Of a stretch of DNA of 64,000 bases, positions 32,563 to 41,677 are shown piece after piece. The translations under genes were made by a program, and so were the position numbers. The notes under the pieces are model-generated. The model was not told the origin of the DNA. It searched no databases and was given only the letters and a program-made list of their open reading frames with translations. Source of the DNA: Micromonospora phaseoli (GTDB taxonomy: Bacteria > Actinomycetota > Actinomycetes > Mycobacteriales > Micromonosporaceae); assembly GCF_900109115.1 (NCBI RefSeq), contig NZ_FNYV01000010.1:124001-188000 (forward strand), written 5' to 3'. The first letter of the stretch is position 1. Each line of letters opens with the position of its first letter.

Positions 32563-33767
32563 GCGGCGAGCTGATGGACCTCCGGCGCCGGCGGTTCGGC
32601 CCGGCGGCGGCGGAACTCCATCGGGAGCACGACCAGCGCCACCAGCACGCCGACCGCGCCGGTGACCGCGAAGCCCCAGGCGGGGCTGCTGGCGTCGATC
32701 ACCGCTCCGGCCAGCGGGGCGCCCACCGCGATGCCGACGGTGACCGCCGAGCCGTGCATGCCCATCGCCTCGCCGCGCACGCTGGCCGGGGCGAGCCGGC
32801 TGACCGTGTCGGAGGTGGCCGCAATGGTCGGCGCGCAGAGCGCGCCGGCCGGGATCAGCGCCAGGCAGAGCAGCCACCAGTGTGACCCGCCCAGCCCGAC
32901 CGGGATGGTGCAGAGGCTCAGCGCGCCCATCAGCGCCACCGAGGAGAACGAGCGGTGGACCGCGCCGTACGTGAAGCCGCCCACCAGCGACGCCACCGCC
33001 CAGACGGAGAGCACCGCACCGGTGAAGCCGACGTCGCCGTTCTCCCGAAGCACGGCGATGACCGCCACGTCCGTGCCGCCGAGCACCAGGGTCGCCGCGG
33101 CGCTCACCGCGAACACGGCGACCAGTCGCGGGGTGAGCCACTGCCGGCGGGCGATTCTCGGCTGTGGGCCGGTGGCAACCTCGCCGACGCTGCGTACCGG
33201 GGGGTTGAGCAGCCACAGCACCACGCCGGCGGCCACGATGCCCGCCCCGACCAGGTAGAGCGTGAGGCGGGCGGAAATGGTGGTGACGCCCACGGTGGCC
33301 AGGGCGGGGCCGATCATGAACGACAGTTCGACCGACATCGAGTCCAGCGCGTACGCCGGGCGGCGTTTCTCCGCCGGCACCAGCGCGGCGACGGACTGCC
33401 GGATCACCGAGAAGATCGGCAGCGCCAGCAGGCCGGCGAGAAACGCGGCCGGCAGCAGCAGGGGGTACGACAGCATCGGCGCGGTGGACCAGAAGACGGC
33501 CTCGGCGACGGCGGTGAGAACCAGGACGGGCCGCAGGCCGCGACGGTCCACCAGGCGGCCGAGCAGCGGGCCGCCGACCGCCGCGCCGACGGTGATCGCG
33601 GCACCGGCCAAGCCCGCCGCACCGTAGCCGCGGCCGAGGTCCTGAACGACGTAGAACGTCAGCGTGACGCCCGTCGCGGTCAGCGGAACCCGAGCCAGCA
33701 CCGCCACGAGCAGCAGCGATCGCAGACCGGGTAGGGCGAGCGCCTCCCGGTAAGGGTTCATGTTCAC
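32553..33767 (-). CDS. MFS transporter
   Basis: Integral membrane transporter of 404 aa with about 12 hydrophobic helices in two halves. The loop LLGRLVDRRGLRPVLVLTAV between helices 2 and 3 is the usual MFS signature A. The layout is that of proton-driven drug or metabolite efflux pumps. A Glu/Arg/His-rich short cytoplasmic tail ends the protein. The start is ATG at 33767 (residue run MNMNPYREALALPGLRSLL). The neighbours give no clue to substrate. Upstream is the divergently unrelated pncA end on the same strand, 65 bp away. Confidence 0.9.
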   Translation of the reverse strand: MNMNPYREALALPGLRSLLLVAVLARVPLTATGVTLTFYVVQDLGRGYGAAGLAGAAITVGAAVGGPLLGRLVDRRGLRPVLVLTAVAEAVFWSTAPMLSYPLLLPAAFLAGLLALPIFSVIRQSVAALVPAEKRRPAYALDSMSVELSFMIGPALATVGVTTISARLTLYLVGAGIVAAGVVLWLLNPPVRSVGEVATGPQPRIARRQWLTPRLVAVFAVSAAATLVLGGTDVAVIAVLRENGDVGFTGAVLSVWAVASLVGGFTYGAVHRSFSSVALMGALSLCTIPVGLGGSHWWLLCLALIPAGALCAPTIAATSDTVSRLAPASVRGEAMGMHGSAVTVGIAVGAPLAGAVIDASSPAWGFAVTGAVGVLVALVVLPMEFRRRRAEPPAPEVHQLAAAH

Positions 33768-33832
33768 GTCGGTCCGTACCTCCGTCGGACATCCTCGACG
33801 GCAGGTACGACACTCGCCAACGATTTACCGGC

Positions 33833-34414
33833 TCATGCGGTTCTGATCACAGGGGTGCCGAGCGTGGTGATCCCGGCGCCTTCGAAGGCCCGCAACGCGA
33901 CGTCGGTGGTGTCCGGTGCGACCGCCGCGGTCAGGTCCAGCAGCACGGTGGTGGTGAAGCCGTCCCGGGCCGCGTCCAGGGCGGTGGCCCGGACGCAGTG
34001 GTCGGTGGCGATGCCGACCACGTCGACCCGGTCCACGTCGTGTCGCCGCAGCCAGTCGGCCAGACCCTCGCCGCCCTCGGCGTGCCCCTCGAACCCGGAG
34101 TACGCGGCGGCGTGCTCACCCTTGTGAAAGATCGCCTCGATCCGGTCGGTGGCCAGCTCGGGGTGGAGTTCCGAGCCGGAGGTGCCGACGACGCAGTGCC
34201 GGGGCCAGGTGCTCACGTAGTCCGGTGAGTCGGAGAAGTGGTCACCCGGATCGACGTGGTAGTCCTTGGTCGCCACGATGTGGTCCCAGCGGTCCGGTTC
34301 GGCGGCCAGCAGGCGGGAGATCCCGGCTGCCACACCGGCGCCGCCGGCCACGGCCAGCGATCCGCCCTCGCAGAAGTCCTTCTGCACGTCCACGATGATC
34401 AGCGCGTTGCTCAC
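33833..34414 (-). CDS. pncA: Nicotinamidase
   Basis: Cytoplasmic isochorismatase-fold amidase of 193 aa converting nicotinamide to nicotinate in NAD salvage. The catalytic Asp is in IIVDVQKDFCEGGSL, the metal ligands in DYHVDPGDHFS (Asp, His, His), the Lys in IFHKGEH and the nucleophile Cys in GIATDHCVRATALDA. GTG at 34414 with AAGGAG eight bases before it is preferred over GTG at 34423, which would abut the ribosome site. It begins 13 bp after the pncB stop, and its ribosome site overlaps the pncB end, so the two are translationally coupled. Confidence 0.93.
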   Translation of the reverse strand: MSNALIIVDVQKDFCEGGSLAVAGGAGVAAGISRLLAAEPDRWDHIVATKDYHVDPGDHFSDSPDYVSTWPRHCVVGTSGSELHPELATDRIEAIFHKGEHAAAYSGFEGHAEGGEGLADWLRRHDVDRVDVVGIATDHCVRATALDAARDGFTTTVLLDLTAAVAPDTTDVALRAFEGAGITTLGTPVIRTA

Positions 34415-34427
34415 CGATTCCACTCCT

Positions 34428-35714
34428 TCATTGCGCGGGTACCACGGTGACCGGGATGGCCGGGTCGCCCGCGGAGAGCTTCAGGCCCTCCCACGGGATG
34501 GAGATCAGGCACTGCCGCAGGTGCTCCCGGGACTCGTCGAGCGTCGGCAGGGCCATCGGATCGCCGTCCGCGACGTACGACCGTTGCAGCAGCCGGTCGT
34601 TGGGGCGGTGGTCGGGTACACCCTGGGGGACGACGACCTCCTCGACGGCGGTGCCGGTCGGCTTGTGCCGCCGGACGGCCACCTTGCGCCCGCCGATGGT
34701 GCCCTTGTGCTCGGATCGCTTGACCACCGGGCGTCCCTCGACCTCTACCAGCTTGTAGACCAGGCCGGCCGTCGGTGCACCGGAGCCGGTGACCACGGCG
34801 GTGCCCGCGCCGTAGGAGTCCACCGGCTCGGCTGCCAGTGCCGCGATGGCGTACTCGTCGAGGTCGCCCGACACGATGATCTTCGTCTCGGTGGCGCCGA
34901 GCGAGTCCAGCAACTGCCGGGACTGCTGGGCGATCACGGCCAGGTCGCCGGAGTCGATCCGGACCGCGCGCAGCTTCGGCCCGGCCACCTCGATCGCGGT
35001 ACGGATGCCCTGACTGATGTCGTACGTGTCGACCAGCAGCGTGGTCTCCGTGCCCAGCGTGGCGACCTGCGAGGCGAACGCCGCCCGCTCGTCGTCGTGC
35101 AGCAGGGTGAAGGCGTGCGCGGCGGTGCCCGCGGTCGGAATGCCGTACCGCTGGCCGGCGGCGAGGTTGGAGGTGAACCGGAACCCGGCCAGATAGGCGG
35201 CCCGTGCCGCCGCGACCGCCGCCTCCTCGTGGGCCCGGCGTGACCCCATCTCGATCAGCGCCCGGCCACGGGCCGCGGTCACCATCCGCGCCGCAGCGGC
35301 GGCCACCGCACAGTCGTGGTTGAGCACCGACAGCACCAGCGTCTCCAGCACCACGCACTCGGCGAAGCTGCCGGACACGGTCAGGATCGGCGAGCCGGGA
35401 AAGAAGAGCTCACCCTCGGCGTACCCGTCGATGTCGCCGGTGAACCGGTAGTCGGCCAGCCAGTCGGCGCCCTGCTCGTCGACGACGCCGGTGCGGCGCA
35501 GGAAGTCGATGTCGGCGGGCTCGAAGCGGAACTCGCGGATCAGATCGATCAGTCGGGTGGTACCGGCGACCACACCGTACCGGCGGCCGGTCGGCAGCCG
35601 CCGGCTGAACACCTCGAAGACACAGCGCCGATGGGCCGTGCCGTCCCGCAGGGCGGCGCTGACCATGGTCAGCTCGTAGTGGTCGGTCAGCAGCGCGGGA
35701 CGAAGGGTGTGCAC
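34428..35714 (-). CDS. pncB: Nicotinate phosphoribosyltransferase
   Basis: Cytoplasmic enzyme of 428 aa joining nicotinate to PRPP to give nicotinate mononucleotide, the Preiss-Handler entry step. Recognisable parts are LLTDHYELTMVSAALRDGTA at the N-terminus, the substrate-contact FTSNLAAGQRYGIPTAGTAAHAF (seen as consecutive parts), VDTYDISQGI, AVRIDSGDLAVI and IIVSGDLDEYAI. With the nicotinamidase downstream it forms a two-gene salvage operon. ATG-type start at 35714 (GTG). The length is typical of the actinobacterial form. Confidence 0.93.
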   Translation of the reverse strand: MHTLRPALLTDHYELTMVSAALRDGTAHRRCVFEVFSRRLPTGRRYGVVAGTTRLIDLIREFRFEPADIDFLRRTGVVDEQGADWLADYRFTGDIDGYAEGELFFPGSPILTVSGSFAECVVLETLVLSVLNHDCAVAAAAARMVTAARGRALIEMGSRRAHEEAAVAAARAAYLAGFRFTSNLAAGQRYGIPTAGTAAHAFTLLHDDERAAFASQVATLGTETTLLVDTYDISQGIRTAIEVAGPKLRAVRIDSGDLAVIAQQSRQLLDSLGATETKIIVSGDLDEYAIAALAAEPVDSYGAGTAVVTGSGAPTAGLVYKLVEVEGRPVVKRSEHKGTIGGRKVAVRRHKPTGTAVEEVVVPQGVPDHRPNDRLLQRSYVADGDPMALPTLDESREHLRQCLISIPWEGLKLSAGDPAIPVTVVPAQ

Positions 35715-35730
35715 ACCCTCAGCCTAGGGT

Positions 35731-38409
35731 TCAGGTTGCCGTCGTGCCGCCACGGCCCGGGATAGTCCGCAGCGCCGCCTTCAGCTCCGCCCGGCTGGCC
35801 ACCCCGAGCTTGCTGTAGATGCGCTGCAGGTGGTTCTCCACCGTGCGGGCGGAGAGAAAGAGCTGCTCACCGATGGCCCGGCTGGTCCCACCGTCGGCCG
35901 CGAGCCGAGCCACCTGCCACTCCCGGTCGGTCAGCGTCGGGGTGGCCGCCTGCAGGGCCGGAGTGTGCACCATGTCACAGCAGCTGAGCAGCGCGGCGAG
36001 TCGCTCGCGGGCGGCGGCGGCATCCGGCGAGCGCCGCTGTCGCAGCAGGTGTACCGCGCCGGCCGCGGCCTCGGCGGCCGGGAGCGCGAGGCCCAGATCC
36101 ATGAATCCGTCGGCGGCGGCCAGCAACTGCTCCGGCGCACCGTTGGCCGCCGCGCGGGCGTGCCGCGCCAACAGCGGCGGCAGCTCCCCGTCCACCTGCT
36201 CCGACAGCTCGGTGAGCCGCTGGGCGACCGATCGGCGGCTGCCGTCGGAACACCTCGGCCCGGTCGGTGCCCCGGCCTGGCCGAGCCGCACCAGGTCGTG
36301 CAGCGCCAGGGTCTCGTGCCCGACGAAGCCGTCGGCGCGCAGCCGGTCCACCAGGTCGTGCAGCCTGTCCACCGCGCCGGTCAGGTCGCCGCCGGCCGCG
36401 AGCGCCGCAACCCGGGCCTGCTCCAGCCACGGGTAGAGCACACCCATGTTCGGCGAGTGGAGGCGGTCGGCTTCGGCGATCGCCTCGGCCGCCTGCCGGG
36501 CATCGCCGCGCAACGCGGCGGCCTGCGCCCGTTCGGCCTGGGCCCACCCGGCATAGACCTGGCTGGTCGCCAGCACCGCGCAGGCGCCGAGCGCGGCCTG
36601 CAACGCGGTGTCGCTGCGCCCGCGCAACCGCGCCGCGTACGCCCGCAGGATCGCCAGGTAACCGGTGCCGAGCCGGAAGTCGCCCGCGTCGGCAAGGTCA
36701 GCGAACTCGTCGGCGACCAGGGTGTCGATGCCGGTCAGGTCGCCGGAGAGAGCCAGCCGGGTGCCCCGGGCCAACTCCACGGCGAGTTGCAGGTACGGCA
36801 TGTCCGCTCGCCAACTGGCCACCTTCGCCTGCACCAGGTCCACCGCGGCGGCGCTGCGGGAGAGTTGGCCCTGCACGGCCTGCAGGTGGGCGATCGTGCA
36901 GCGGGCCAGCTCACGGGCGGCGACGCTGGCCGCCGGCCGGTCCAGCACGCCCTGGGCGAGCCGCAGCGCGGTCGGTGCCTCCAACCGGTGCAGGCGCATG
37001 ATCGCCTCGAAGGCGCGGACCCGGGCCTGCGCGGCGGAGTCGGTGAGCTTCGCTCCCTGGGTGGCGATCTCCTCCACCGTGGAGGGCTGACTCAGCCCCC
37101 AGTAGCTCACCATGCCGCGCACCGTCAGCCACCGGCTGAGCCGCTCATCCTCGCCGGTGTCGGTGGCGACGGCGTCGAGCACACCGAGCGCCTCGGCCGG
37201 CCGGTCGCCGAACATCAGGATGGTCGCCAGCAGCTCGGCCGCGTCGAAACCACCCCCGGCGTCGAGCGCGGCGCGGGCCAGGCGGGTCGCCAGCGGTATG
37301 TCGTAGCGGGCGAACGCCTCCCCGGCCGCGGCGATCAGCATCGCCGGGTCCTGCGCGGTGCCGGAGGCCAGCCGCCACCTCGCCACCCGCAGCAGGTCTT
37401 CGCGCCGCCGCTTGCCGACCTTCTCCAGCAGGTCGGCGAGGTGTGCCTGCAACCGGCGGGTGCGACTGACCGGGCACTGCCGGCGCACCACCTCGCCATA
37501 GAGCGGATGGGCCAGCCGGACGTCGAGCCGCCGGTCGGACTCGACCATGCTGATCAGGCCGCGTTCCTCGGCGTACTCCACATCGTGCTGCTCCACGGCC
37601 TGGTGCAGCAGCCGCAACCCGAGCGGCTCGCCGAACGCGACCAGTTCGACCACCGCCCGTACCCCGGGCGTCAGCTGGCCGATCCGGATGTTGATCAGCT
37701 CGGTCAGGCTGGGTGCCAGCTCCAGGCGGCCGGTCCAGGTCCAGACGCCGTACTTCTCGGTGAACTCGCCGCCGGTGTTGGCGGCGTGCACCAACTCGCG
37801 CAGCAGCAGCGGGTTGCCGGCGCTGAGCCGGCCCAGCCGGTCGGCGGAGCCGCTGTCCACCTGGCCGCCGAGAATGGCGGTGAGCAGGTTGGTGGTCTCG
37901 GTGGGCGTCATCGGGCTCAGCTCGGCGCGCTCGACCAGGCCGTCGGTCCACAGTGCCCGGATCGGCAGTGGGATCTGCTCCCCGTCGCGCAGCGTGCCGA
38001 CCACGAAGGCGTTGTCCGCGCGGGCCACCAGGTGCACCAGCGCGGCCGACGGCGGATCGAGCAGGTGCGCGTCGTCGACCGCGAGCACGATCCGTCGGCC
38101 GGCGGCCTGCTGCTGCAACACGTTCACGGCCCAACGCAGGATGCCGGCCGGGGACAGGCCCTGCGGTTGCTCGACGGGAAGCACCTGCACCAGACCGCCG
38201 AAGGCCATCGCCTCGGTGGTGGCGCTGGCCGCGATCCGCCAGACCGCGTACTCCTCGCCGGGCAGCGCCGCGACGCCCTCGTGCAGCAGCCGGCTCTTGC
38301 CGATGCCCGCGCTGCCGGTGAAGAAGACGCCCCGCCCTCTGGCACCGCTCAGCGCCAGCCGGAGGCGGTCGAGTTCCTCAGCGCGGCCCACGAAGCTCCA
38401 CCGACTCAT
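35731..38409 (-). CDS. LAL-type LuxR transcriptional regulator (AAA ATPase)
   Basis: Large cytoplasmic regulator of 892 aa. An N-terminal AAA/STAND ATPase domain has Walker A GSAGIGKS (32-39) and a Walker B-like RIVLAVDDAHLLDPPS. A long helical TPR-like middle region (about 330-800) follows. The C-terminal LuxR helix-turn-helix reads LTDREWQVARLAADGG, then AIGEQLFLSARTVENHLQRI. Such MalT-like LAL proteins integrate a small-molecule or protein signal with ATP and activate nearby genes, often for secondary metabolism. Its target may be the divergent GTPase-like gene, with which it shares a 200-bp spacer; that is inference. Confidence 0.9.
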   Translation of the reverse strand: MSRWSFVGRAEELDRLRLALSGARGRGVFFTGSAGIGKSRLLHEGVAALPGEEYAVWRIAASATTEAMAFGGLVQVLPVEQPQGLSPAGILRWAVNVLQQQAAGRRIVLAVDDAHLLDPPSAALVHLVARADNAFVVGTLRDGEQIPLPIRALWTDGLVERAELSPMTPTETTNLLTAILGGQVDSGSADRLGRLSAGNPLLLRELVHAANTGGEFTEKYGVWTWTGRLELAPSLTELINIRIGQLTPGVRAVVELVAFGEPLGLRLLHQAVEQHDVEYAEERGLISMVESDRRLDVRLAHPLYGEVVRRQCPVSRTRRLQAHLADLLEKVGKRRREDLLRVARWRLASGTAQDPAMLIAAAGEAFARYDIPLATRLARAALDAGGGFDAAELLATILMFGDRPAEALGVLDAVATDTGEDERLSRWLTVRGMVSYWGLSQPSTVEEIATQGAKLTDSAAQARVRAFEAIMRLHRLEAPTALRLAQGVLDRPAASVAARELARCTIAHLQAVQGQLSRSAAAVDLVQAKVASWRADMPYLQLAVELARGTRLALSGDLTGIDTLVADEFADLADAGDFRLGTGYLAILRAYAARLRGRSDTALQAALGACAVLATSQVYAGWAQAERAQAAALRGDARQAAEAIAEADRLHSPNMGVLYPWLEQARVAALAAGGDLTGAVDRLHDLVDRLRADGFVGHETLALHDLVRLGQAGAPTGPRCSDGSRRSVAQRLTELSEQVDGELPPLLARHARAAANGAPEQLLAAADGFMDLGLALPAAEAAAGAVHLLRQRRSPDAAAARERLAALLSCCDMVHTPALQAATPTLTDREWQVARLAADGGTSRAIGEQLFLSARTVENHLQRIYSKLGVASRAELKAALRTIPGRGGTTAT

Positions 38410-38486
38410 TCGCGCAGCATATCGACGGAACTACCGTCGGCCCGGTAGCGCGCGAGGGTGAAGTTGAGTAGTCGCAGAGTTACCCG

Positions 38487-38562
38487 TGAGTATCGCAATT
38501 GTCCCGTTCCCGACGCTGGCAGCCTTACTCTTCCGGAATCCGGGTGCGTTCCTGGATACTCA
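38487..38562. promoter_or_regulatory. Spaced inverted half-sites in divergent spacer
   Basis: TGAGTATC (38487-38494) and its exact complement GATACTCA (38555-38562) are set 60 bp apart in the spacer between the LuxR-type regulator and the GTPase-like gene. They may be operator half-sites for DNA looping; chance cannot be excluded. Confidence 0.25.
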
Positions 38563-38609
38563 CCGCGACCGGTCACGCCGGCCGCCTTGCCTCGGAGGGC
38601 CGCCGACTG

Positions 38610-40127
38610 ATGATGCCGGGCCCGCTCCCTGACCTCGGAACGCCCGACGAGGCCGCCATGCCTCCTGGTCAAGCGCAGTTTCCGACGCGGCTCGGAGTAT
38701 CACGCACCGACGCACGCGAGCCGCTTGCGGTGATCGCCGCGGGACCTGCGGGCGCCGGTCGGGAGCGGGTGCTCGCCGCGCTGCTGGGACTCGACGCCGG
38801 AATGCTCGCCGGTGCGCCCGGCGCTCTGCTGGTGGTACGCCACGCCGCGACAGCCACCCGGGACGCCTACGTGCCCGGCTACCGGCAGCCCCACTCATAC
38901 CGGCCGGACCTGCCGGCCGTCGGGCCGGCGCTGGCCCGGCCGCCGCGCCGGGTCGAGCTGAGCCTGCCTGAGCCGTTGCTGAAACGCTTCGTCCTGGTCG
39001 ACACGCCGGACATCGCCGCGCTCGGGGCGGCCGGCTCCGGCATCCTGCTCGACGCGGTCGGTCGGGCCGGCGCGCTCCTGTTCGTGATCGCGGCGGACCA
39101 GTCCTTCAGCGCCGCCGAGCTGACCGTGCTGTCCGAGATCGCCGGGACCCCGGTCCAGGTCTTCTTCGCGGTCACGCCGGGTGCCGGCGGTTGGGCGGTC
39201 GGCGAGGGCGCGGCGGCTGGGCAGGGATCGGGGGAGTCCGGAGGTCAGGCGGTGGATCCGGTCACGGTCACCGTCGAGGCGCACCGGGCCGCGCTGCTCG
39301 CCGCCGTGCCCGGGCTGGCGCAGGCCCGCTGGCTCCCGATGGTCGCCGGCGGCGAGGCGGACCTGAAACGGGCGCTGGTGGGCTGGTCCGCCCACGAGGG
39401 GCTGCGCCGGGCGAGTCTGGAGCCGCCCGAGTTGCCCGGCACCCACGGACGGGTGCCGGTGCTGCCCGAACCGGGCGAGTGGGCCGAGCAGCTCGACCGG
39501 CGGACGCGGCTGGCCGCCCAGCGCATTCGGCAGCACCTCGCGCTGGAGCTGGCCAAGATGCACCTGCGGCTGGTCCAGGAGATCGTCTTCGGCGTCGGCT
39601 GTGCCGGCCTGCCCGAGCTGCTCGACCGGGAGATGACGGCGTTGTCGCTGCTGGCCACCGCGCAGTGCGACCACGACGTCCGCGAACTCGTCGACGACAT
39701 CGCCGGTCGGCTCTTCGGCGCACCGCTGCCGGAGGGTGTCCACCGGCGTATCCAGCAGGCGGTCCGCTGGAGCATGACCGACCACACCACCGGGCAGGAG
39801 TTGGAGCGGGCGCTGCTCGTCACCAGTAACGCGGGCGTGACGTCACTGAGCGGTCCGGAAGCCGTCGACATGCTGTCCGCGTACCCGACGGCGGCCCGTA
39901 CGGCGGTGCTGCCACCAGTTGCGGTGGCGTTGGCCGGGGGCTGCTGGCAGCACTGGCGTACGCCTGGCAACAACGATCCGAGCGCGGCGCGGGCCTGGGC
40001 CCAGCGGGCGCTTCGGGAGATCGAACTGGAACTGTCGCGGGAGATCGCCCGCCGGTTCGAGGCGATTCGCCTCTCGCTCGGCACGGTGCTGTCGGATGCT
40101 GCTGAACACGGCATCCTGCTCGCCTGA
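38610..40127 (+). CDS. Degenerate dynamin-like GTPase homologue
   Basis: Protein of 505 aa. The N-terminal half follows the order of a dynamin/GTPase domain, but each nucleotide motif is altered: the P-loop reads GPAGAGRE (45-52; Lys to Arg, Ser/Thr to Glu), the DTPG box reads DTPD (131-134), and the TKxD position reads VTPGAGG. The C-terminal half (about 290-505) is mostly long amphipathic helices, as in dynamin stalks. It has no membrane span. GTP hydrolysis by the standard route looks impossible, so it may be a structural or regulatory pseudo-GTPase. ATG at 38610 or 38613. Divergent from the LAL regulator. Confidence 0.65.
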   Translation: MMPGPLPDLGTPDEAAMPPGQAQFPTRLGVSRTDAREPLAVIAAGPAGAGRERVLAALLGLDAGMLAGAPGALLVVRHAATATRDAYVPGYRQPHSYRPDLPAVGPALARPPRRVELSLPEPLLKRFVLVDTPDIAALGAAGSGILLDAVGRAGALLFVIAADQSFSAAELTVLSEIAGTPVQVFFAVTPGAGGWAVGEGAAAGQGSGESGGQAVDPVTVTVEAHRAALLAAVPGLAQARWLPMVAGGEADLKRALVGWSAHEGLRRASLEPPELPGTHGRVPVLPEPGEWAEQLDRRTRLAAQRIRQHLALELAKMHLRLVQEIVFGVGCAGLPELLDREMTALSLLATAQCDHDVRELVDDIAGRLFGAPLPEGVHRRIQQAVRWSMTDHTTGQELERALLVTSNAGVTSLSGPEAVDMLSAYPTAARTAVLPPVAVALAGGCWQHWRTPGNNDPSAARAWAQRALREIELELSREIARRFEAIRLSLGTVLSDAAEHGILLA

Positions 40128-40284
40128 CGGCCCCGGTGTCCACCCCGCCGGCAGCGCAGGCGGGGCAGCGCCGCGTGCCGACAGGGCGACCGGTCGTGGT
40201 CACGGCGCGGCCGTCGGTGGTGATCCGGGCCGGTCCGGCGTTCCGGTTCCTCGGTTCCACGGATCCGGTGGCACGATGGGGGGT

Positions 40285-40575
40285 ATGGCGGCTCCGCAGG
40301 TTGCACCGGTCGAGACTCCGGACACCCATGAGGTGCCGGAACCCGACCGGCCGTGGGTGACGATCGTGTGGGACGACCCGGTCAACCTGATGACCTACGT
40401 GACCTGGGTGTTCCAGAAGCTCTTCGGTTACAGCCGGGAGAGGGCGGAGCAGCTCATGCTGGACGTGCACCACAAGGGCAAGGCGGTGGTCTCCAGCGGT
40501 GCCCGGGAGCGCATGGAACACGATGCCTCCCAGTTGCACGCGTACGGTCTCTGGGCAACGGTGGACCGGTCGTGA
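40285..40575 (+). CDS. clpS: ATP-dependent Clp protease adaptor ClpS
   Basis: Cytoplasmic N-end-rule adaptor of 96 aa delivering proteins with destabilising N-terminal residues to ClpCP/ClpAP. The ClpS fold is clear: PWVTIVWDDPVNLMTYVTWV, FQKLFGYSRERAEQLMLDVH, KGKAVVSSGARERMEHDASQ and LHAYGLWATV. The Asp-Asp of WDDPVN forms part of the N-degron pocket. ATG at 40285 is taken by family alignment; ATG at 40276 would add three residues. It overlaps the DUF2017 gene by 4 bp, beginning the conserved clpS-DUF2017-mec-cysO-cysM block. Confidence 0.95.
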   Translation: MAAPQVAPVETPDTHEVPEPDRPWVTIVWDDPVNLMTYVTWVFQKLFGYSRERAEQLMLDVHHKGKAVVSSGARERMEHDASQLHAYGLWATVDRS

Positions 40576-41072
40576 GCATGTTCCGCCGCCGGGGTGACCG
40601 CTACGTCGCCACCTTCGCCGTGGACGAGGTGCGGGTGCTGCGCAAGGTCGCCTCCGAGGTGGTCGGCCTGCTCACCGACGGTTTCGACCACACCGACCCG
40701 GTCGTCTGCCGGCTCTTTCCCGAGGCGTACCCGGATGACGCGGCCGGCGCCGCCGAGTTTCGCCGCTACACCGAGGGCGACCTGAAGACTGCCAAGATCG
40801 ATCAGGCCGGTGCGATCCTGGCCGCACTCCCCGGTGACGGCGGCGGAGAGGTCCGCCTGGACGCCGAGGCGGCCGAGGCCTGGCTTCGGGCGCTCAACGA
40901 CGCCCGGCTGGCGATGGGCGTCCGGCTTGAGATCAAGGACGGGACGGACCTGGGCGAGGAGCTCGACGACGCGGTGGCGGAGGACCCGGCCTCCAGCCGG
41001 GTGTTCCAGCTTTCGGTCTACGCCTACCTCGGTTATCTCCAGGAGTCCCTGCTCAACGCCTTGATCGACTGA
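40572..41072 (+). CDS. DUF2017 family protein
   Basis: Protein of 166 aa belonging to the actinobacterial DUF2017 family, which follows clpS in Mycobacterium tuberculosis (Rv1332 position) and Streptomyces. Features are RYVATFAVDEVRVLRKVASE, DPVVCRLFPEAYPDD, AEFRRYTEGDLKTAKIDQA and WLRALNDARLAMGVRL. It is mostly helical and soluble, with no catalytic motif. The constant linkage to clpS suggests a role in Clp-dependent proteolysis. The start is GTG at 40572, overlapping the clpS stop as GTGA. Confidence 0.88.
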   Translation: MSMFRRRGDRYVATFAVDEVRVLRKVASEVVGLLTDGFDHTDPVVCRLFPEAYPDDAAGAAEFRRYTEGDLKTAKIDQAGAILAALPGDGGGEVRLDAEAAEAWLRALNDARLAMGVRLEIKDGTDLGEELDDAVAEDPASSRVFQLSVYAYLGYLQESLLNALID

Positions 41073-41125
41073 TTGTGACCAGCACCGCCTCGCGGGCGGT
41101 GACCGCCGGCGCTAGGCTTGGCGGC

Positions 41126-41614
41126 GTGCTGAGCATCGACCGGTCGATCGTCGACACGATCGTCGCCCACGCCCGTCGGGATCACCCCGACGAGGCATGT
41201 GGCGTGGTTGCCGGCCCCGTCGGCAGCGACACCCCGACCCGGCACATCCCCATGGAGAATGCCGCCCGCTCGATGACCTTCTACGAGTTCGACTCGATGG
41301 AGCAGTTGCGGGTCTGGCGGGAGATGGACGATCGGGACGAAGAGCCCATCATCATCTACCACTCGCACACCGCCACCGAGGCGTACCCGTCGCGGACGGA
41401 CATCGCCTTCGCCGGTGAGCCTGGTGCGCACTACCTGCTCGTCTCCACCCGCGAGCCCGACACGGAGGAGATCCGTTCGTTCCGGATCTCCGACGGGGTG
41501 GTGACCGAGGAGCCGGTGCGGATCCTCGACGCCGGGGTTGATCCGCACGCCGTGCAGTCCTACATGTTCGGGCAGAGCCCGGCGACGGTCGACTACGAGT
41601 GTTCGGGTCGCTGA
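41126..41614 (+). CDS. mec: JAMM/MPN+ zinc metallopeptidase Mec (CysO-cysteine peptidase)
   Basis: Cytoplasmic JAMM-fold zinc peptidase of 162 aa. The full motif is present: Glu23 (DEACGVVAG), His79-x-His81, and Ser89/Asp92 (HSHTATEAYPSRTD). In M. tuberculosis the homologue (Rv1334) releases cysteine from the CysO-Cys adduct after CysM has attached it. Here it precedes cysO and cysM, as in that genome. Since this CysO continues past its Gly-Gly, the same peptidase may also trim the precursor. The start is GTG at 41126. Confidence 0.92.
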   Translation: MLSIDRSIVDTIVAHARRDHPDEACGVVAGPVGSDTPTRHIPMENAARSMTFYEFDSMEQLRVWREMDDRDEEPIIIYHSHTATEAYPSRTDIAFAGEPGAHYLLVSTREPDTEEIRSFRISDGVVTEEPVRILDAGVDPHAVQSYMFGQSPATVDYECSGR

Positions 41615-41677
41615 TCTTCTCAGCCCCCGCACACCCTTCTCCGTCACCGAGCACACCCGATCAAGGAGTACGACACC

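Noticed and set aside
35830..38448. Long open frame antisense to the LuxR-type regulator
   Set aside because: The opposite strand shows clear ATPase and helix-turn-helix domains. The antisense product is a Gln/Arg/Gly-rich shadow caused by high GC at third codon positions.
39245..40306. Minus-strand frame with a CPAC motif between the GTPase-like gene and clpS
   Set aside because: The Cys motif lies in the 157-bp spacer, but the frame runs into antisense of a real gene and has no ribosome site or family resemblance.
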